Source of the DNA: Armatimonadota bacterium
GTDB lineage: Bacteria > Sysuimicrobiota > Sysuimicrobiia > Sysuimicrobiales > Humicultoraceae
Direction of reading: 5' to 3'
DNA: 64,000 nt
Assembly: GCA_031081715.1 (NCBI GenBank)
Contig: JAVHMA010000013.1
Location: forward strand, 1-64,000
Shown here: positions 1-8,369 of the stretch, piece by piece
Numbering within the stretch: the stretch's first letter is position 1
How the letters are laid out: each line of letters opens with the position of its first letter
Position numbers and translations under genes: made by a program
The notes under the pieces: generated by a model
Database searches by the model: none
What the model saw: only the letters and a program-made list of their open reading frames with translations
What the model was told of the DNA's origin: nothing

Positions 1-1259
1 CCCGCGAGCGCGCTCGTAGCCGCAGCCCACCCCGCCAGCCGCCGGGCGTACAGCCCCAGGAACGTGGGGGTCGCCGCGGCCACGCACACCAGGTCCGCCA
101 CCAGAAACAGGTACAGCACGCTGTACCCGCGGGCGGCGAGCGCGATCGCGGCCAGCGCCAGGGCCACCGTCATCAGGCGGGACCAGCCCAGCAGCCGGGA
201 GGGCCCCGCGGCCGGCCGCAACCGCGAGAGGTCGGCGGTGAAGACCGCGGCCAGGCCGTTGAGCAGGGTGTCGATGCTGCTCATCGCCAGCGCCACGGCG
301 AGGACCAGGACGCCGATGATGACCCATGCCGGCGCGACCGCCAGCAACAGGCTGAAAAAGGCCACGGACGGCGTCTGCGCCCGCCCGGTCGCCGCGGCGA
401 CCACGCCCAGCAGGCCGGGCAGGATCACGATGGGCACCACCAGCGCGGCCGACACCCACATCGCGCGGCGGAGCACGCCGAGGTCGCGGGCCAGGTAGAC
501 GCGCTGCCAGTATCCCTGGTGGAACAGGTTCGCGCCCAGGATCGCGATGACCAGCGTGACCGCGCCCTCGACCCCGGGCCGGTACCCGGGCGCGAGCAGC
601 GCGGGCGCGCCCTGCCGCACCGCAGCCATCACGGCGATCGGGCCGCCCAGGGCACCGACCACCCCCGCGAAGGCCGCCACGAGCAGCGGGACGATGATCG
701 CCGCCTGGAGCCGGTCGGTGAACACCGTGGTCGGCAGTCCACCGTAGGCGGTGTAAGCCAGCGTGGCCAGGCCCACGAGGGCCGCGGTCAGCGCCAGCGG
801 CTGCCCGCTCACCAGGTTGACCGCGAGCGCGATGCCGGTGATCTCCGCGGTCAGGAAGACGAACATGTAGAAGACCATCACGGCCAGCGCGAGCGCGTAC
901 ATGCCGCGGCCGTAGCGCGCCCAGACGAACTCGGTGAGCGAGTGACCGTGGGGCACGAGCGTCCGCATGCGCCGGCCGAGCGGGATCAGCGCGAGCATCG
1001 GTGCCGCGCTGCCCAGCCCGTAACCGAGCAGCGCGGGCAGGCCGCCCCAGGTGCCGGCCTCGGCCGGACTATAGAGAATCCAGGCGCCCATGGCCGAGGC
1101 GACGATCGTCGCGACCGCGGTCTGCGTCCCGGCGGAGTCGCGGGCGCTGATGTAGGCCTCCACCGACAGCCGGCGGCGGCGAGCGTCCAGCAGGCCGACT
1201 GCGGCGAAGGCCGCAGCGGCGGCCACCACCGCTGCGACGCTGAGCAGGGGAGACGGCAC
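1..1259 (-). CDS. Sodium:solute symporter (SSS/SSF) family permease, C-terminus cut by window edge
   Basis: I translated this reading frame by hand from the reverse strand. It begins at a GTG (1257-1259) preceded by GAGGAGGGA at good spacing and stays open to the window edge, about 419 residues. It is strongly hydrophobic with many predicted membrane helices and carries SSS-family features: an early A-[MG]-x-W segment, an aromatic GYWQR motif after a central helix, and MSSIDTLLNG in a late helix. Family members import solutes with Na+. The substrate is not readable from the protein, but a TPP riboswitch lies in its 5' leader, so a thiamine-related compound (thiamine, HMP or another precursor) is the best inference. 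An SSS protein called ThiV has been predicted as a thiamine-precursor transporter on the same kind of evidence. The C-terminus is not visible. Confidence 0.85.
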   Translation of the reverse strand, partial: MPSPLLSVAAVVAAAAAFAAVGLLDARRRRLSVEAYISARDSAGTQTAVATIVASAMGAWILYSPAEAGTWGGLPALLGYGLGSAAPMLALIPLGRRMRTLVPHGHSLTEFVWARYGRGMYALALAVMVFYMFVFLTAEITGIALAVNLVSGQPLALTAALVGLATLAYTAYGGLPTTVFTDRLQAAIIVPLLVAAFAGVVGALGGPIAVMAAVRQGAPALLAPGYRPGVEGAVTLVIAILGANLFHQGYWQRVYLARDLGVLRRAMWVSAALVVPIVILPGLLGVVAAATGRAQTPSVAFFSLLLAVAPAWVIIGVLVLAVALAMSSIDTLLNGLAAVFTADLSRLRPAAGPSRLLGWSRLMTVALALAAIALAARGYSVLYLFLVADLVCVAAATPTFLGLYARRLAGWAAATSALA

Positions 1260-1358
1260 GGACCGGTCCCTCCTCGTGCCGGCGCGGGACACGGTGCCGT
1301 CGGCCGGGAAATGCGCGAGGCCGCAGCCCGGGGGCGCAGCCTCGTCCGACTCACGCGG

Positions 1359-1454
1359 CCTGGTCCCTTCGCTGGCATTACCCAGATCAGGTTCCGGGGG
1401 TCAGCGGCATCATGGGGCCGCTTTCTCAGCCGGGCTCACCCGGCTCCCCCCAGG
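1359..1454 (-). ncRNA. TPP (thiamine pyrophosphate) riboswitch, THI element
   Basis: On the minus strand this segment holds the two conserved TPP-aptamer blocks in order. GGCTGAGA is the pyrimidine-binding side. After a variable stem comes GACCCCCGGAACCTGATC, then TGGGTAATGCCAGCG and AAGGGA. The outer P1 helix can form between CCTGG (near 1454-1450) and CCAGG (near 1363-1359). It sits between a promoter (1511-1483) and the GTG start of the symporter at 1259, about 100 nt upstream. No clear U-run terminator follows, so control could be at translation or Rho-dependent. Confidence 0.93.
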
Positions 1455-1482
1455 CTCCGTATGCAGTTGGGCTCCGGGGCCT

Positions 1483-1511
1483 ACTATACTCCCGCCCGGG
1501 ACTGCGCGCAA
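1483..1511 (-). promoter_or_regulatory. Sigma70-type promoter for the riboswitch-symporter transcript
   Basis: Reading the minus strand, TTGCGC (1511-1506) and TATAGT (1488-1483) are separated by exactly 17 bp. Transcription would start about 25 nt upstream of the riboswitch P1 stem. The same TTGCGC -35 recurs at other promoters in this window (rplY, rpmE). Confidence 0.65.
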
Positions 1512-1595
1512 CCGCAGCCCGCGCGGTCGTGGCTCGCCAAGCGTGGCGGCCGTCGACGCGCACGAACCGCGCCCGGTCGCGTGGGGTGACGCCCC

Positions 1596-2345
1596 CTACG
1601 TCGCCGACGCCCCGCCGTCCACCGGCAGCGCTACCCCCGTGATCCACGCGGCGGCGTCGGAGGCCAGGAACACCACGGCGCGCGCCACGTCGTCGGCCGT
1701 CCCCAGGCGCCGCAGCGGCAGCCGCGCCTGTGCGGCGCGGCGCTGCTCGTCGGTCCAGGCCGTCCAGACGTCACGATTGAGGTCGGTGCACACGAACCCC
1801 GGGCAGACCGCGTTCGCGCGCAAGCCGTCCGGGCCGTAGCGGACGGCAAGCGCGCGCGTGAGCGCGAGCAGCCCGGCTTTGCTGGCGTCGTAGGCCGGCG
1901 TCATGCCCGTCTGCGTCTGCAGGGCCAGCACCGAGGACACGTTGACAACGTTTCCCCGCGCGGCGATCAGGTGGGGGAGCGCGTATCGGCTGCAGAGGAA
2001 CGCGCCGCGCAGGTTGGCCGCCAGGATCTCGTCCCAGCCCGCCGCGTCCTCGTCGCCGACCGGCCGCCGCCGGATGATGCCAGCGTTGTTCACCAGGACA
2101 TCCAGACCGCCGAACCGCTCGACCGTGGCCCCGATCAGCCGGCGGGCATCAGCCTCGTCGGCGACGTCCGCGCGCACGAAGGCGCAGGCTGCGCCGACCG
2201 CCTCCGCCGCGGCCCGGCCGCGGTCCTCGCGGCGGCCCGCGATGACCACGCGGGCGCCCACCGAGGCGGCCAGTCGCGCGGTGGCAAGCCCGAATCCCGC
2301 GGTCCCGCCGGTAACGAGTACCACCTTGCCATCCAGATGCACCAT
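1596..2345 (-). CDS. SDR-family NAD(P)-dependent oxidoreductase
   Basis: A 249-residue classical short-chain dehydrogenase. The cofactor-binding TGGTAGFG lies near residue 12, followed by NNAG near residue 85 and the catalytic Ser / YDASK pair near residues 140-160. The C-terminus ITGVALPVDGG is typical of FabG-like enzymes. I chose the ATG at 2345 because GGGAGGGG precedes it and the protein then begins just before the first beta strand; longer readings have a nonsense Arg/Pro-rich N-terminus. The substrate cannot be inferred. It is divergent from dinB, with about 70 bp between them. Confidence 0.9.
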   Translation of the reverse strand: MVHLDGKVVLVTGGTAGFGLATARLAASVGARVVIAGRREDRGRAAAEAVGAACAFVRADVADEADARRLIGATVERFGGLDVLVNNAGIIRRRPVGDEDAAGWDEILAANLRGAFLCSRYALPHLIAARGNVVNVSSVLALQTQTGMTPAYDASKAGLLALTRALAVRYGPDGLRANAVCPGFVCTDLNRDVWTAWTDEQRRAAQARLPLRRLGTADDVARAVVFLASDAAAWITGVALPVDGGASAT

Positions 2346-2415
2346 GGCCCCTCCCGCCCTCACGCCGGTAGGATGCGGCGCCCGAACACCGCGAACCCCG
2401 ATGGAGGGATTGCCC

Positions 2416-3516
2416 GTGGGCGGCCGCACGATCCTGCACGTGGACATGGACGCCTTCTTCGCGGCGGTGGAGCAACTCCGCCGCCCGGAGCTGCGCGGGC
2501 GGCCCGTGGTCGTCGGCGGTGACGGCGACCCGCGCAAGCGCGGCGTGGTCTCCACCGCGTCCTACGAGGCACGCGCCTTCGGGGTCCACTCCGCGATGCC
2601 GCTGCGCGTCGCCTACCGGCGTTGCCCGCACGCGGTCTTTCTGCCCGTGGACTTCGCGGCGTACCGCGCGGCCTCGGAGCGGATGCACGCCATCCTGCGG
2701 GAGACCGGTGCTCGGGTGGAGTCGCTGGGCCTGGACGAGGCGTTCCTGGACTGCACCGGCCTGCCCGACGACGGCGAGACCATCGCGCGGGCCATCAAGG
2801 CGCGCATCGCCGACGAGCTCCACCTCACGGCATCGGTCGGCGTCGGCCCGAACAAGCTGGTCGCGAAGATCGCGTCGGGGCTGGTGAAGCCCGACGGGCT
2901 TACGGTAATCCGCGAGGACGAAGTCGCCGCGCGCCTGGCGCCGCTGCCGGTCACGGTCCTGTGGGGTGTGGGACCGAAGACCGCCGCCCGCCTGCGCGAG
3001 GTGCTCGGCGTGCGCACCGTGGGCGACCTGGCGGCCATGCCGGAAGCACGACTGCGAGCGCTGTTCGGCCCGCGCCACGGCGCGCATCTCCACGAGACCG
3101 CGCTGGGGCGCGACGAGAGCCCGGTGGAGACCGACTGGGCGCCGAAGTCGATCAGCCGCGAGCGGACCTTCCAGGTGGACCTGCGCCGGCCGCAGGAGAT
3201 TCGGGAGACGGTCGGCCGCTTGGCGCGCGAGGTCGCCGGCGACCTGCGCGAGCAGGGCTACCGGACGGCGAACGTCACGCTGAAGGTCCGGCTCGTGCCC
3301 TTCCGCACGCTGACCCGATCGCGCACCCTGACGGTGCCGACCGACGACCCGGCCGAGATCGCCCTTGCGGCCGCCCGTCTCCTCGATCGGGTGCCGCTGG
3401 ACCGGCCCGTCCGGCTGCTCGGGGTGCGCGTCGCGAAGCTCAGCCCGGCCTCCGACGCCGCGCCGACACCCTGCGCCGGCGCGGGGCCGGAGCCCGACCC
3501 CGCGCCGCCCGCCTAG
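2416..3516 (+). CDS. dinB: DNA polymerase IV (Y-family translesion polymerase)
   Basis: A 366-residue Y-family polymerase with HVDMDAFFAAVE at the N-terminus (first catalytic Asp), LDEAFLD near residue 105 (catalytic Asp-Glu pair), a helix-hairpin-helix thumb around residues 170-210 and a little-finger domain to about 350. I place the start at GTG 2416 because GGAGGG (2403-2408) sits seven bases upstream. An ATG at 2401 in the same frame would add five residues but includes that site. The enzyme bypasses DNA lesions with low fidelity. Its stop codon overlaps the stop of the convergent peroxiredoxin gene. Confidence 0.95.
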   Translation: MGGRTILHVDMDAFFAAVEQLRRPELRGRPVVVGGDGDPRKRGVVSTASYEARAFGVHSAMPLRVAYRRCPHAVFLPVDFAAYRAASERMHAILRETGARVESLGLDEAFLDCTGLPDDGETIARAIKARIADELHLTASVGVGPNKLVAKIASGLVKPDGLTVIREDEVAARLAPLPVTVLWGVGPKTAARLREVLGVRTVGDLAAMPEARLRALFGPRHGAHLHETALGRDESPVETDWAPKSISRERTFQVDLRRPQEIRETVGRLAREVAGDLREQGYRTANVTLKVRLVPFRTLTRSRTLTVPTDDPAEIALAAARLLDRVPLDRPVRLLGVRVAKLSPASDAAPTPCAGAGPEPDPAPPA

Positions 3517-3986
3517 GTGGCCGCGCGCACCGCGGCCTCGAGCGCGGCGTAGTCCGGCTCCGTCGCCTGCGTGGGCGCCACCCACTTGTACCGGACGACG
3601 CCCGTCGCGTCGAGCACGAAGACCGAGCGCATCGCCACGCCCGGCAGCGTGCCGCCGGCGAAGTTTGGGTCCTGGACGTCGAACGCGCGCACCGCCTCGC
3701 GGTTGTAGTCGGACAGCAGCGTGAAGTTGAGCCCGTTGGCGTCGGCGAACCCCTTCTGGGCGAACGGCGAGTCTACGCTGATGCCGATGATCTGCGCGTC
3801 CAGCGCGTTGAAGGCCGCCATCCCGTCGCGCAGCGCGCACATCTCTCGGGTGCACACGCCCGTGAAGGCGCCCGGGAAGAACGCCAGCACCGTGGGTTTG
3901 CCGAAGAAGTCCGCGAGCCCGACCGGCTTGCGATCCGCGTTGATGAGCCTCACGTTCGGTGCCCGATCCCCTACCTCGACCGCCAC
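3513..3986 (-). CDS. Peroxiredoxin (AhpC/TSA, Prx5/AhpE-like)
   Basis: A 157-residue thioredoxin-fold peroxidase. The segment FFPGAFTGVCTREMC contains the peroxidatic Cys within the P-x3-T-x2-C pattern and a second Cys five residues later. A conserved Arg lies in the C-terminal third (VAMRSVFVLD). It should reduce hydrogen peroxide or organic hydroperoxides in the cytosol. GTG start with GGGGAGGGTGAGG upstream. The 3' end overlaps the dinB stop by four bases, tail to tail. The subfamily assignment is approximate. Confidence 0.9.
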   Translation of the reverse strand: MAVEVGDRAPNVRLINADRKPVGLADFFGKPTVLAFFPGAFTGVCTREMCALRDGMAAFNALDAQIIGISVDSPFAQKGFADANGLNFTLLSDYNREAVRAFDVQDPNFAGGTLPGVAMRSVFVLDATGVVRYKWVAPTQATEPDYAALEAAVRAAT

Positions 3987-4013
3987 GTCCTCACCCTCCC
4001 CGTCGGTCCGTGA

Positions 4014-4244
4014 TCATCCGGCGTCGTGAAGGCCGGCGGCGCACAGCGCGACCGGCTCGCCCTCGCGGTGCACGCCGGCGTCCATGACCTCTCCCGCAAC
4101 GATCAGCGACTCGCCGGAATCCACCGCCGCCACGACCCTGCGCTCGACGTACGCCAGGGCGTCGACGAAGATCGGCGCGCCGGTGCTCGACGCATAGAGT
4201 TCATGGTCGCCCAGGCGGTTCCCTTCGTGCGGCCCGCGCCTGTG
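4014..4244 (-). pseudogene. Decayed C-terminal remnant of a flavin reductase-like protein (DIM6/NTAB family)
   Basis: A stretch of about 76 codons on the minus strand, bounded upstream by an in-frame TGA (4245-4247), reads like the last third of a flavin reductase-domain protein: RLGDHELYASSTGAP, then FVDALAYVERRVVAAVDSGE and IVAGEVMDAGVHREGEPV. In intact family members this region forms the final beta strands of the FMN-binding split barrel. The roughly 90 N-terminal residues are absent and no good start codon or ribosome-binding site is present. It ends 27 bp before the peroxiredoxin start. The rest of the 411-bp gap (3987-4397) holds no other recognisable gene. Confidence 0.6.
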
Positions 4245-4397
4245 TCATCGCCGCCGCGCGCCAACCCCCCGGACCGGTCGCGGCGTCTGCAGGTACAGAC
4301 CGGCGTGGGGGTGAGTCTCCTCTCACAGGAGGGCCGCCGGATCTCCGGCGAAGGTAGATCGTGGCAGGCCGCCCCACGCGCCCCCCGAGGTGAAACC

Positions 4398-5558
4398 ATG
4401 AGCCGCGAGCTGATCGTCACACGCCAGGAGCTGGTGGACCTGCACCGCCGCGCGCCGAGGAATGCGGTCCTCAGCGTCTACCTCGACCAGGCGGAGCCCG
4501 GGAAGGCGGCGCTGCGTCGCGGGCAGAGCGCGCTGAACGCCGGCCTGCGCGAGCTCGAGCGCGCGCACCCTGACGACCGCGCGCTGGCGGCTGCCGCGGA
4601 GGGCGCCCGGCGGATCTACCGCAAGCTCCCGCCGGAGGACCGGCGGCGCCACCTGGTCCTGTTCCTCTCGCTCGAGTCCGACTGGCTGTGGTGGCGCAGC
4701 CTCCAGCTGCCGCCGGGCGATCGGATGGTGTGGATGGACCGACCCTACCTCAGGCCGCTCGTGGCGCTGCTGGACAGCGCGCCACCGGTGGGCGTCGTGG
4801 TGGTCGCTAGCGGCATCGTGCGGCTGCTGACGTGGTCGCAGGGTGTGGTGGACGAGGCGACGCCGCGGAAGTTCGTGCTCGCCGACGAGGACTGGCGCCG
4901 GTACGCCGGGCCGGCCCCGGCGCACCCCGGCATGGCACAGCAGACCTCCACCAATGTCGAGAAGTACGAAGACCGGGTCGAGGTCCACCTCCGGCGCTTT
5001 CTGGCTGAGGTGGGCGGCGAGGTCGCGGAGGCGGGCGAACGCGAGCGGTGGCGACGGGTCGTCCTCCTCGGCGCCCCGGCGCTCACCGAGGCGCTGGCCG
5101 CCTCGCTTCCCGATCCCTGGCGGTCCCGCGTCCTCCCCGGACCGGCGCTCAACCTGGCCAGGGCACCAGCTGGCGCGGTCGCCGGCGCGGTGACCGGCGT
5201 GGTCGCCGGCTGGGTCCGGGCGCGCGATCGGGAGGCGGTGCGCGAGCTCCTGGATACCGTGGCCGTGGGCGGGACCGCGGCGACCGGCGCCCAGGCCTGC
5301 CTGGACCTTCTACGAGAGAACCGAGTGAGCCACCTCTACCTGGACGACCAGCTCCGGCTCTCCGGCTACCGGCGGCCGGACGGGGCGCTGATCATCGCGG
5401 ACGGTCCGGTGCCGCCAGGGGCGGCTGTGGAGCGTCACCTGGTCGAGCGCATGATCGAGATGGCCCTCGACCAGGGCGCGGCCGTCACGCTCGTCGGCGG
5501 CGAGGCGGCCGAGCGCCTCCGCGCGGCCGGCGGGGTCGGAGCGCGTCTTCGCTACTGA
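4398..5558 (+). CDS. BaeRF/VLRF1-type protein (bacterial archaeo-eukaryotic release factor 1-like)
   Basis: A 386-residue protein starting at ATG 4398 behind GAGGTGA. The N-terminal part (YLD near residue 35, then a helix-rich region) and a C-terminal alpha/beta domain (about residues 260-386, with NRVSHLYLDDQ and TLVGGEAAERLRAAGGVGA) resemble the last two domains of archaeal/eukaryotic RF1-Pelota proteins as found in bacterial BaeRF families. The GGQ loop of true release factors is not seen. Such proteins are proposed to act in ribosome rescue or quality control, but function here is inferred from family only. Four bases separate it from the downstream SLC13 gene, so the two are probably co-transcribed. 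Confidence 0.6.
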   Translation: MSRELIVTRQELVDLHRRAPRNAVLSVYLDQAEPGKAALRRGQSALNAGLRELERAHPDDRALAAAAEGARRIYRKLPPEDRRRHLVLFLSLESDWLWWRSLQLPPGDRMVWMDRPYLRPLVALLDSAPPVGVVVVASGIVRLLTWSQGVVDEATPRKFVLADEDWRRYAGPAPAHPGMAQQTSTNVEKYEDRVEVHLRRFLAEVGGEVAEAGERERWRRVVLLGAPALTEALAASLPDPWRSRVLPGPALNLARAPAGAVAGAVTGVVAGWVRARDREAVRELLDTVAVGGTAATGAQACLDLLRENRVSHLYLDDQLRLSGYRRPDGALIIADGPVPPGAAVERHLVERMIEMALDQGAAVTLVGGEAAERLRAAGGVGARLRY

Positions 5559-5562
5559 GACG

Positions 5563-7353
5563 GTGACCCCGCAGGCCGCGCAGTGGATCGTGTTCGGCAC
5601 GCTGGCCGCCGCCCTGGTGCTGTTCGCGAGCGGCCGGTGGCGCTACGACGTCGTGGCTCTGCTCGCGCTCATGGTGGTGGCGCTGGCGGGTATCGTCCCC
5701 TCCGGCGAGGTGTTCTCCGGCTTCGGCCATCCCGCGGTCGTGACCGTCGCCGCGGTCCTGGTGGTCAGCCGCGGGCTCCAGAACTCCGGCGTCGTGGACG
5801 TGATCGCCGCCAGGCTCGGCCGTCTCGGCAACCGCCCCGTCGGGCAGGTCCTGGCGCTCGTGGCGACGGTCACCGTGGCCTCGGCCTTCATGAACAACGT
5901 CGGCGCCCTGGCCCTGCTGCTCCCGGTCGCGATCAGGATGGCCCGCAAGAGCGGCACGCCGGCGTCCGTGCTCCTGATGCCGCTCGCCTTCGGATCGCTA
6001 CTGGGCGGGCTGACGACGCTCATCGGCACGCCGCCCAACATCATCATCGCGACGTTCCGGGCGCAGAACGGTGCCGGGCCGTTTGGCATGTTCGACTTCA
6101 CGCCGGTCGGTGGGGCGGTGGCCCTCGTCGGGGTGTTGTTCGTCAGCCTGGTCGGCTGGCGCCTGATCCCACAGCGCAAGGGCCAGGCCTCCCGCGAGGA
6201 CCTCTTCGACATCGAGGGCTACATGAGCGAGCTGCGCGTCCGCGACGACGCGAAGGTGGCCGGCCAGACGGTCCGCGAGGTGGAGACCTCCACCGAGGGC
6301 GACGTGGTCATCGTCGGCTTGATCCGGGGCGAGCGACGGCTGCCGGCGCCGTCGGGCTTCGAGGTGCTGCGCGCGGGCGACGTCCTGGTGGTGAAGGCGG
6401 ACCCCGAAGCGCTGAAGACCCTGGTCGAAGCCTGCGGGCTCGAGCTCGTGGGCAGCAAGGGACTGGACGCGGACAGCCTCGGGTCCGACGAGGTGAGCGT
6501 CGTCGAGGCGGTCGTCGCGCAAAACGCCGCGATCGACGGGAAGACCCCACGCGGCCTCAACCTGCGGTGGCGGTACGGGCTCAACCTGCTCGGCCTCTCG
6601 CGCCAGGGCGAGGGGAACCAGCAACGCCTGAAGAGCATCCGCATCCAGGCCGGCGACATCCTGCTCCTGCAGGGGCGGACCGACGCGATCCCCGACGCCC
6701 TCACGGCGCTCGGCCTGCTGCCGCTCGCCGAGCGCGGCCTGCGGCTCGGGCCCCCGCGGCGGATCCTCCACGGCGTCGGCCTCTTCGGGGCCGCGCTCGC
6801 GGCCGCGGCCAGCGGACTTCTCCCGGTCCAGATCGCGTTCGTCGCCGCCGCGCTGCTCATGGTCCTCACCGGCCTGCTGTCGCTGCGCGAGGTCTACGAG
6901 AGCATCGACGGCCCCATCATCATCCTGCTGGGCGCCATGATCCCCATCGGCCGCGCCCTCGAGGCGACCGGCGGGGCGCGGACGATCGCCTCGGGCCTGC
7001 TCGCGCTGGGGACCTCGCTGCCGCCCGTCGCGACGCTCGCGCTCGTGCTCATCGGCACGATGTTCCTCTCCGACGTCATCAACAACGCGGCCGCCGCGGT
7101 CCTCATGGCGCCGATCGCGGTGAACGTGGCCGCCGGGCTGGGCGCCTCGGCCGACCCGTTCCTGATGGCGGTCGCCATTGGCGCCTCGTGCGCGTTCCTG
7201 ACGCCGATCGGCCACCAGTCGAACACGCTGGTAATGGGCCCGGGCGGCTACCGCTTCGGCGACTACTGGCGGATGGGTCTCCCGCTCGAGGCGCTGATCG
7301 TCGCGGTGGCCCTCCCGCTGCTGCTGTGGGTCTGGCCGCTCGCGGCGCGCTAG
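5563..7353 (+). CDS. SLC13-family (DASS-type) anion permease with two TrkA-C (RCK_C) domains
   Basis: A 596-residue membrane protein. An N-terminal half (about residues 1-205) and a C-terminal half (about 400-596) each contain four to six helices and the DASS signature NNxxxxxLLP (SAFMNNVGALALLLPVAIR) with a matching NNAAAAVLMAPIA in the second half. Between them lie two TrkA-C domains (about 215-295 and 310-385), as in the YfbS/SLC13-RCK group. Members move sulfate or dicarboxylates with Na+. The substrate is unknown here. The GTG start follows the previous stop by four bases. Confidence 0.9.
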   Translation: MTPQAAQWIVFGTLAAALVLFASGRWRYDVVALLALMVVALAGIVPSGEVFSGFGHPAVVTVAAVLVVSRGLQNSGVVDVIAARLGRLGNRPVGQVLALVATVTVASAFMNNVGALALLLPVAIRMARKSGTPASVLLMPLAFGSLLGGLTTLIGTPPNIIIATFRAQNGAGPFGMFDFTPVGGAVALVGVLFVSLVGWRLIPQRKGQASREDLFDIEGYMSELRVRDDAKVAGQTVREVETSTEGDVVIVGLIRGERRLPAPSGFEVLRAGDVLVVKADPEALKTLVEACGLELVGSKGLDADSLGSDEVSVVEAVVAQNAAIDGKTPRGLNLRWRYGLNLLGLSRQGEGNQQRLKSIRIQAGDILLLQGRTDAIPDALTALGLLPLAERGLRLGPPRRILHGVGLFGAALAAAASGLLPVQIAFVAAALLMVLTGLLSLREVYESIDGPIIILLGAMIPIGRALEATGGARTIASGLLALGTSLPPVATLALVLIGTMFLSDVINNAAAAVLMAPIAVNVAAGLGASADPFLMAVAIGASCAFLTPIGHQSNTLVMGPGGYRFGDYWRMGLPLEALIVAVALPLLLWVWPLAAR

Positions 7354-7391
7354 GGACAGGAACGCCCGCACCGCAGCCGAAGCATCCTCCG

Positions 7392-8369
7392 ATGTCCGCC
7401 CGATCCGGCATGCGCGTGCTCGTGCTCCGCGACGCCGAGGTCGTCGCCGACCCGCCCGAGCCGCTGGCGGCCCTGGCGCGGCGCGACGGCCAGGTGCTGT
7501 GGATCGACCTGACGCCCCCCAGCACCGACGCGTTGGGGCCCGTCGCGGAAGCCTTCGGCCTCCACCCGCTCGCGGTCGAGGACGCGCTCAAGCGGCAGCA
7601 GCGCCCCAAGGCCGAGGACTACGAGGGGTTCCTGTTCATCACGGTCCACGCCGCGCGGCAGCGCGGCTCCCACGAGGTGGCCCTCGACGAGATCGACCTC
7701 TTCTACGGTCGCGACTACCTCGTCACGGTGCACAGCGGCGCGGCCGCGGCGGTGGAGGAGGCCCGGCGGCGGGTGGTGCAGGCACCACCGGAGTTGCGGT
7801 CCGCGCGCGGCTACCTGCTCTACGCGCTCCTCGACGCGGTGGTGGACACCTACTTCCCCGTCCTGGACGCGATGGACGCGTACATCGAGCGGCTCGAGGA
7901 CACGCTCTTCAAGCGACCGCACCCCCGGACGCTGGACCGACTCTTCGCCGCCAAGCGTTCCCTGCTCGCGCTGCGCCGGGTGGCCGGCCCGCAGCGCGAC
8001 ATGATGAACCTGCTGCTCCGTCACGAGAGCGCGCTGGTGGACGAGCGGCTGCGCGCCTACTTCCGCGACATCTACGACCACCTGCTACGGATCACCGACG
8101 GCATCGACACGCACCGCGACCTGCTCGCCGGCGCGGTGGAGATCTACCTGAGCCTGACCAGCAACCGCCTCAACGAGGTCGTCAAAGTTCTCACGATCAT
8201 CACCGCGGTCTTCGCGTCGCTCGCGGTGATCACCGGCGTCTACGGCATGAACTTCGAGCGGGCGTACCCGCCCTTCGACTGGCGCTATGGCTTCCCCGCC
8301 GCGCTGGGCCTCATGGCCGCCAGCGTGGCCGTCATGCTCGCGATCTTCCGCCGCCTGGGTTGGCTATGA
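7392..8369 (+). CDS. corA: CorA-family Mg2+/Co2+ transporter
   Basis: A 325-residue protein with a soluble N-terminal alpha/beta domain, a long helix and two C-terminal membrane helices. The signature YGMNFE ends the first helix (near residue 288) and forms the selectivity loop of the pentameric channel. CorA mediates Mg2+ uptake, sometimes Co2+ or Ni2+. ATG at 7392 is 38 bp after the permease gene. The TGA stop overlaps the start of the next gene (ATGA), so the two are translationally coupled. Confidence 0.95.
   Translation: MSARSGMRVLVLRDAEVVADPPEPLAALARRDGQVLWIDLTPPSTDALGPVAEAFGLHPLAVEDALKRQQRPKAEDYEGFLFITVHAARQRGSHEVALDEIDLFYGRDYLVTVHSGAAAAVEEARRRVVQAPPELRSARGYLLYALLDAVVDTYFPVLDAMDAYIERLEDTLFKRPHPRTLDRLFAAKRSLLALRRVAGPQRDMMNLLLRHESALVDERLRAYFRDIYDHLLRITDGIDTHRDLLAGAVEIYLSLTSNRLNEVVKVLTIITAVFASLAVITGVYGMNFERAYPPFDWRYGFPAALGLMAASVAVMLAIFRRLGWL

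Noticed and set aside
519-1589. Long plus-strand open frames opposite the symporter gene
   Set aside because: They read as Arg/Pro/Gly-rich low-complexity protein without domains. The minus-strand frame has membrane helices, family motifs, a ribosome-binding site and a riboswitch.
2149-3855. A 568-codon minus-strand open frame across dinB and the peroxiredoxin
   Set aside because: It is antisense/frame shadow of dinB and the peroxiredoxin gene; composition is typical of high-GC shadows and no motif is present.
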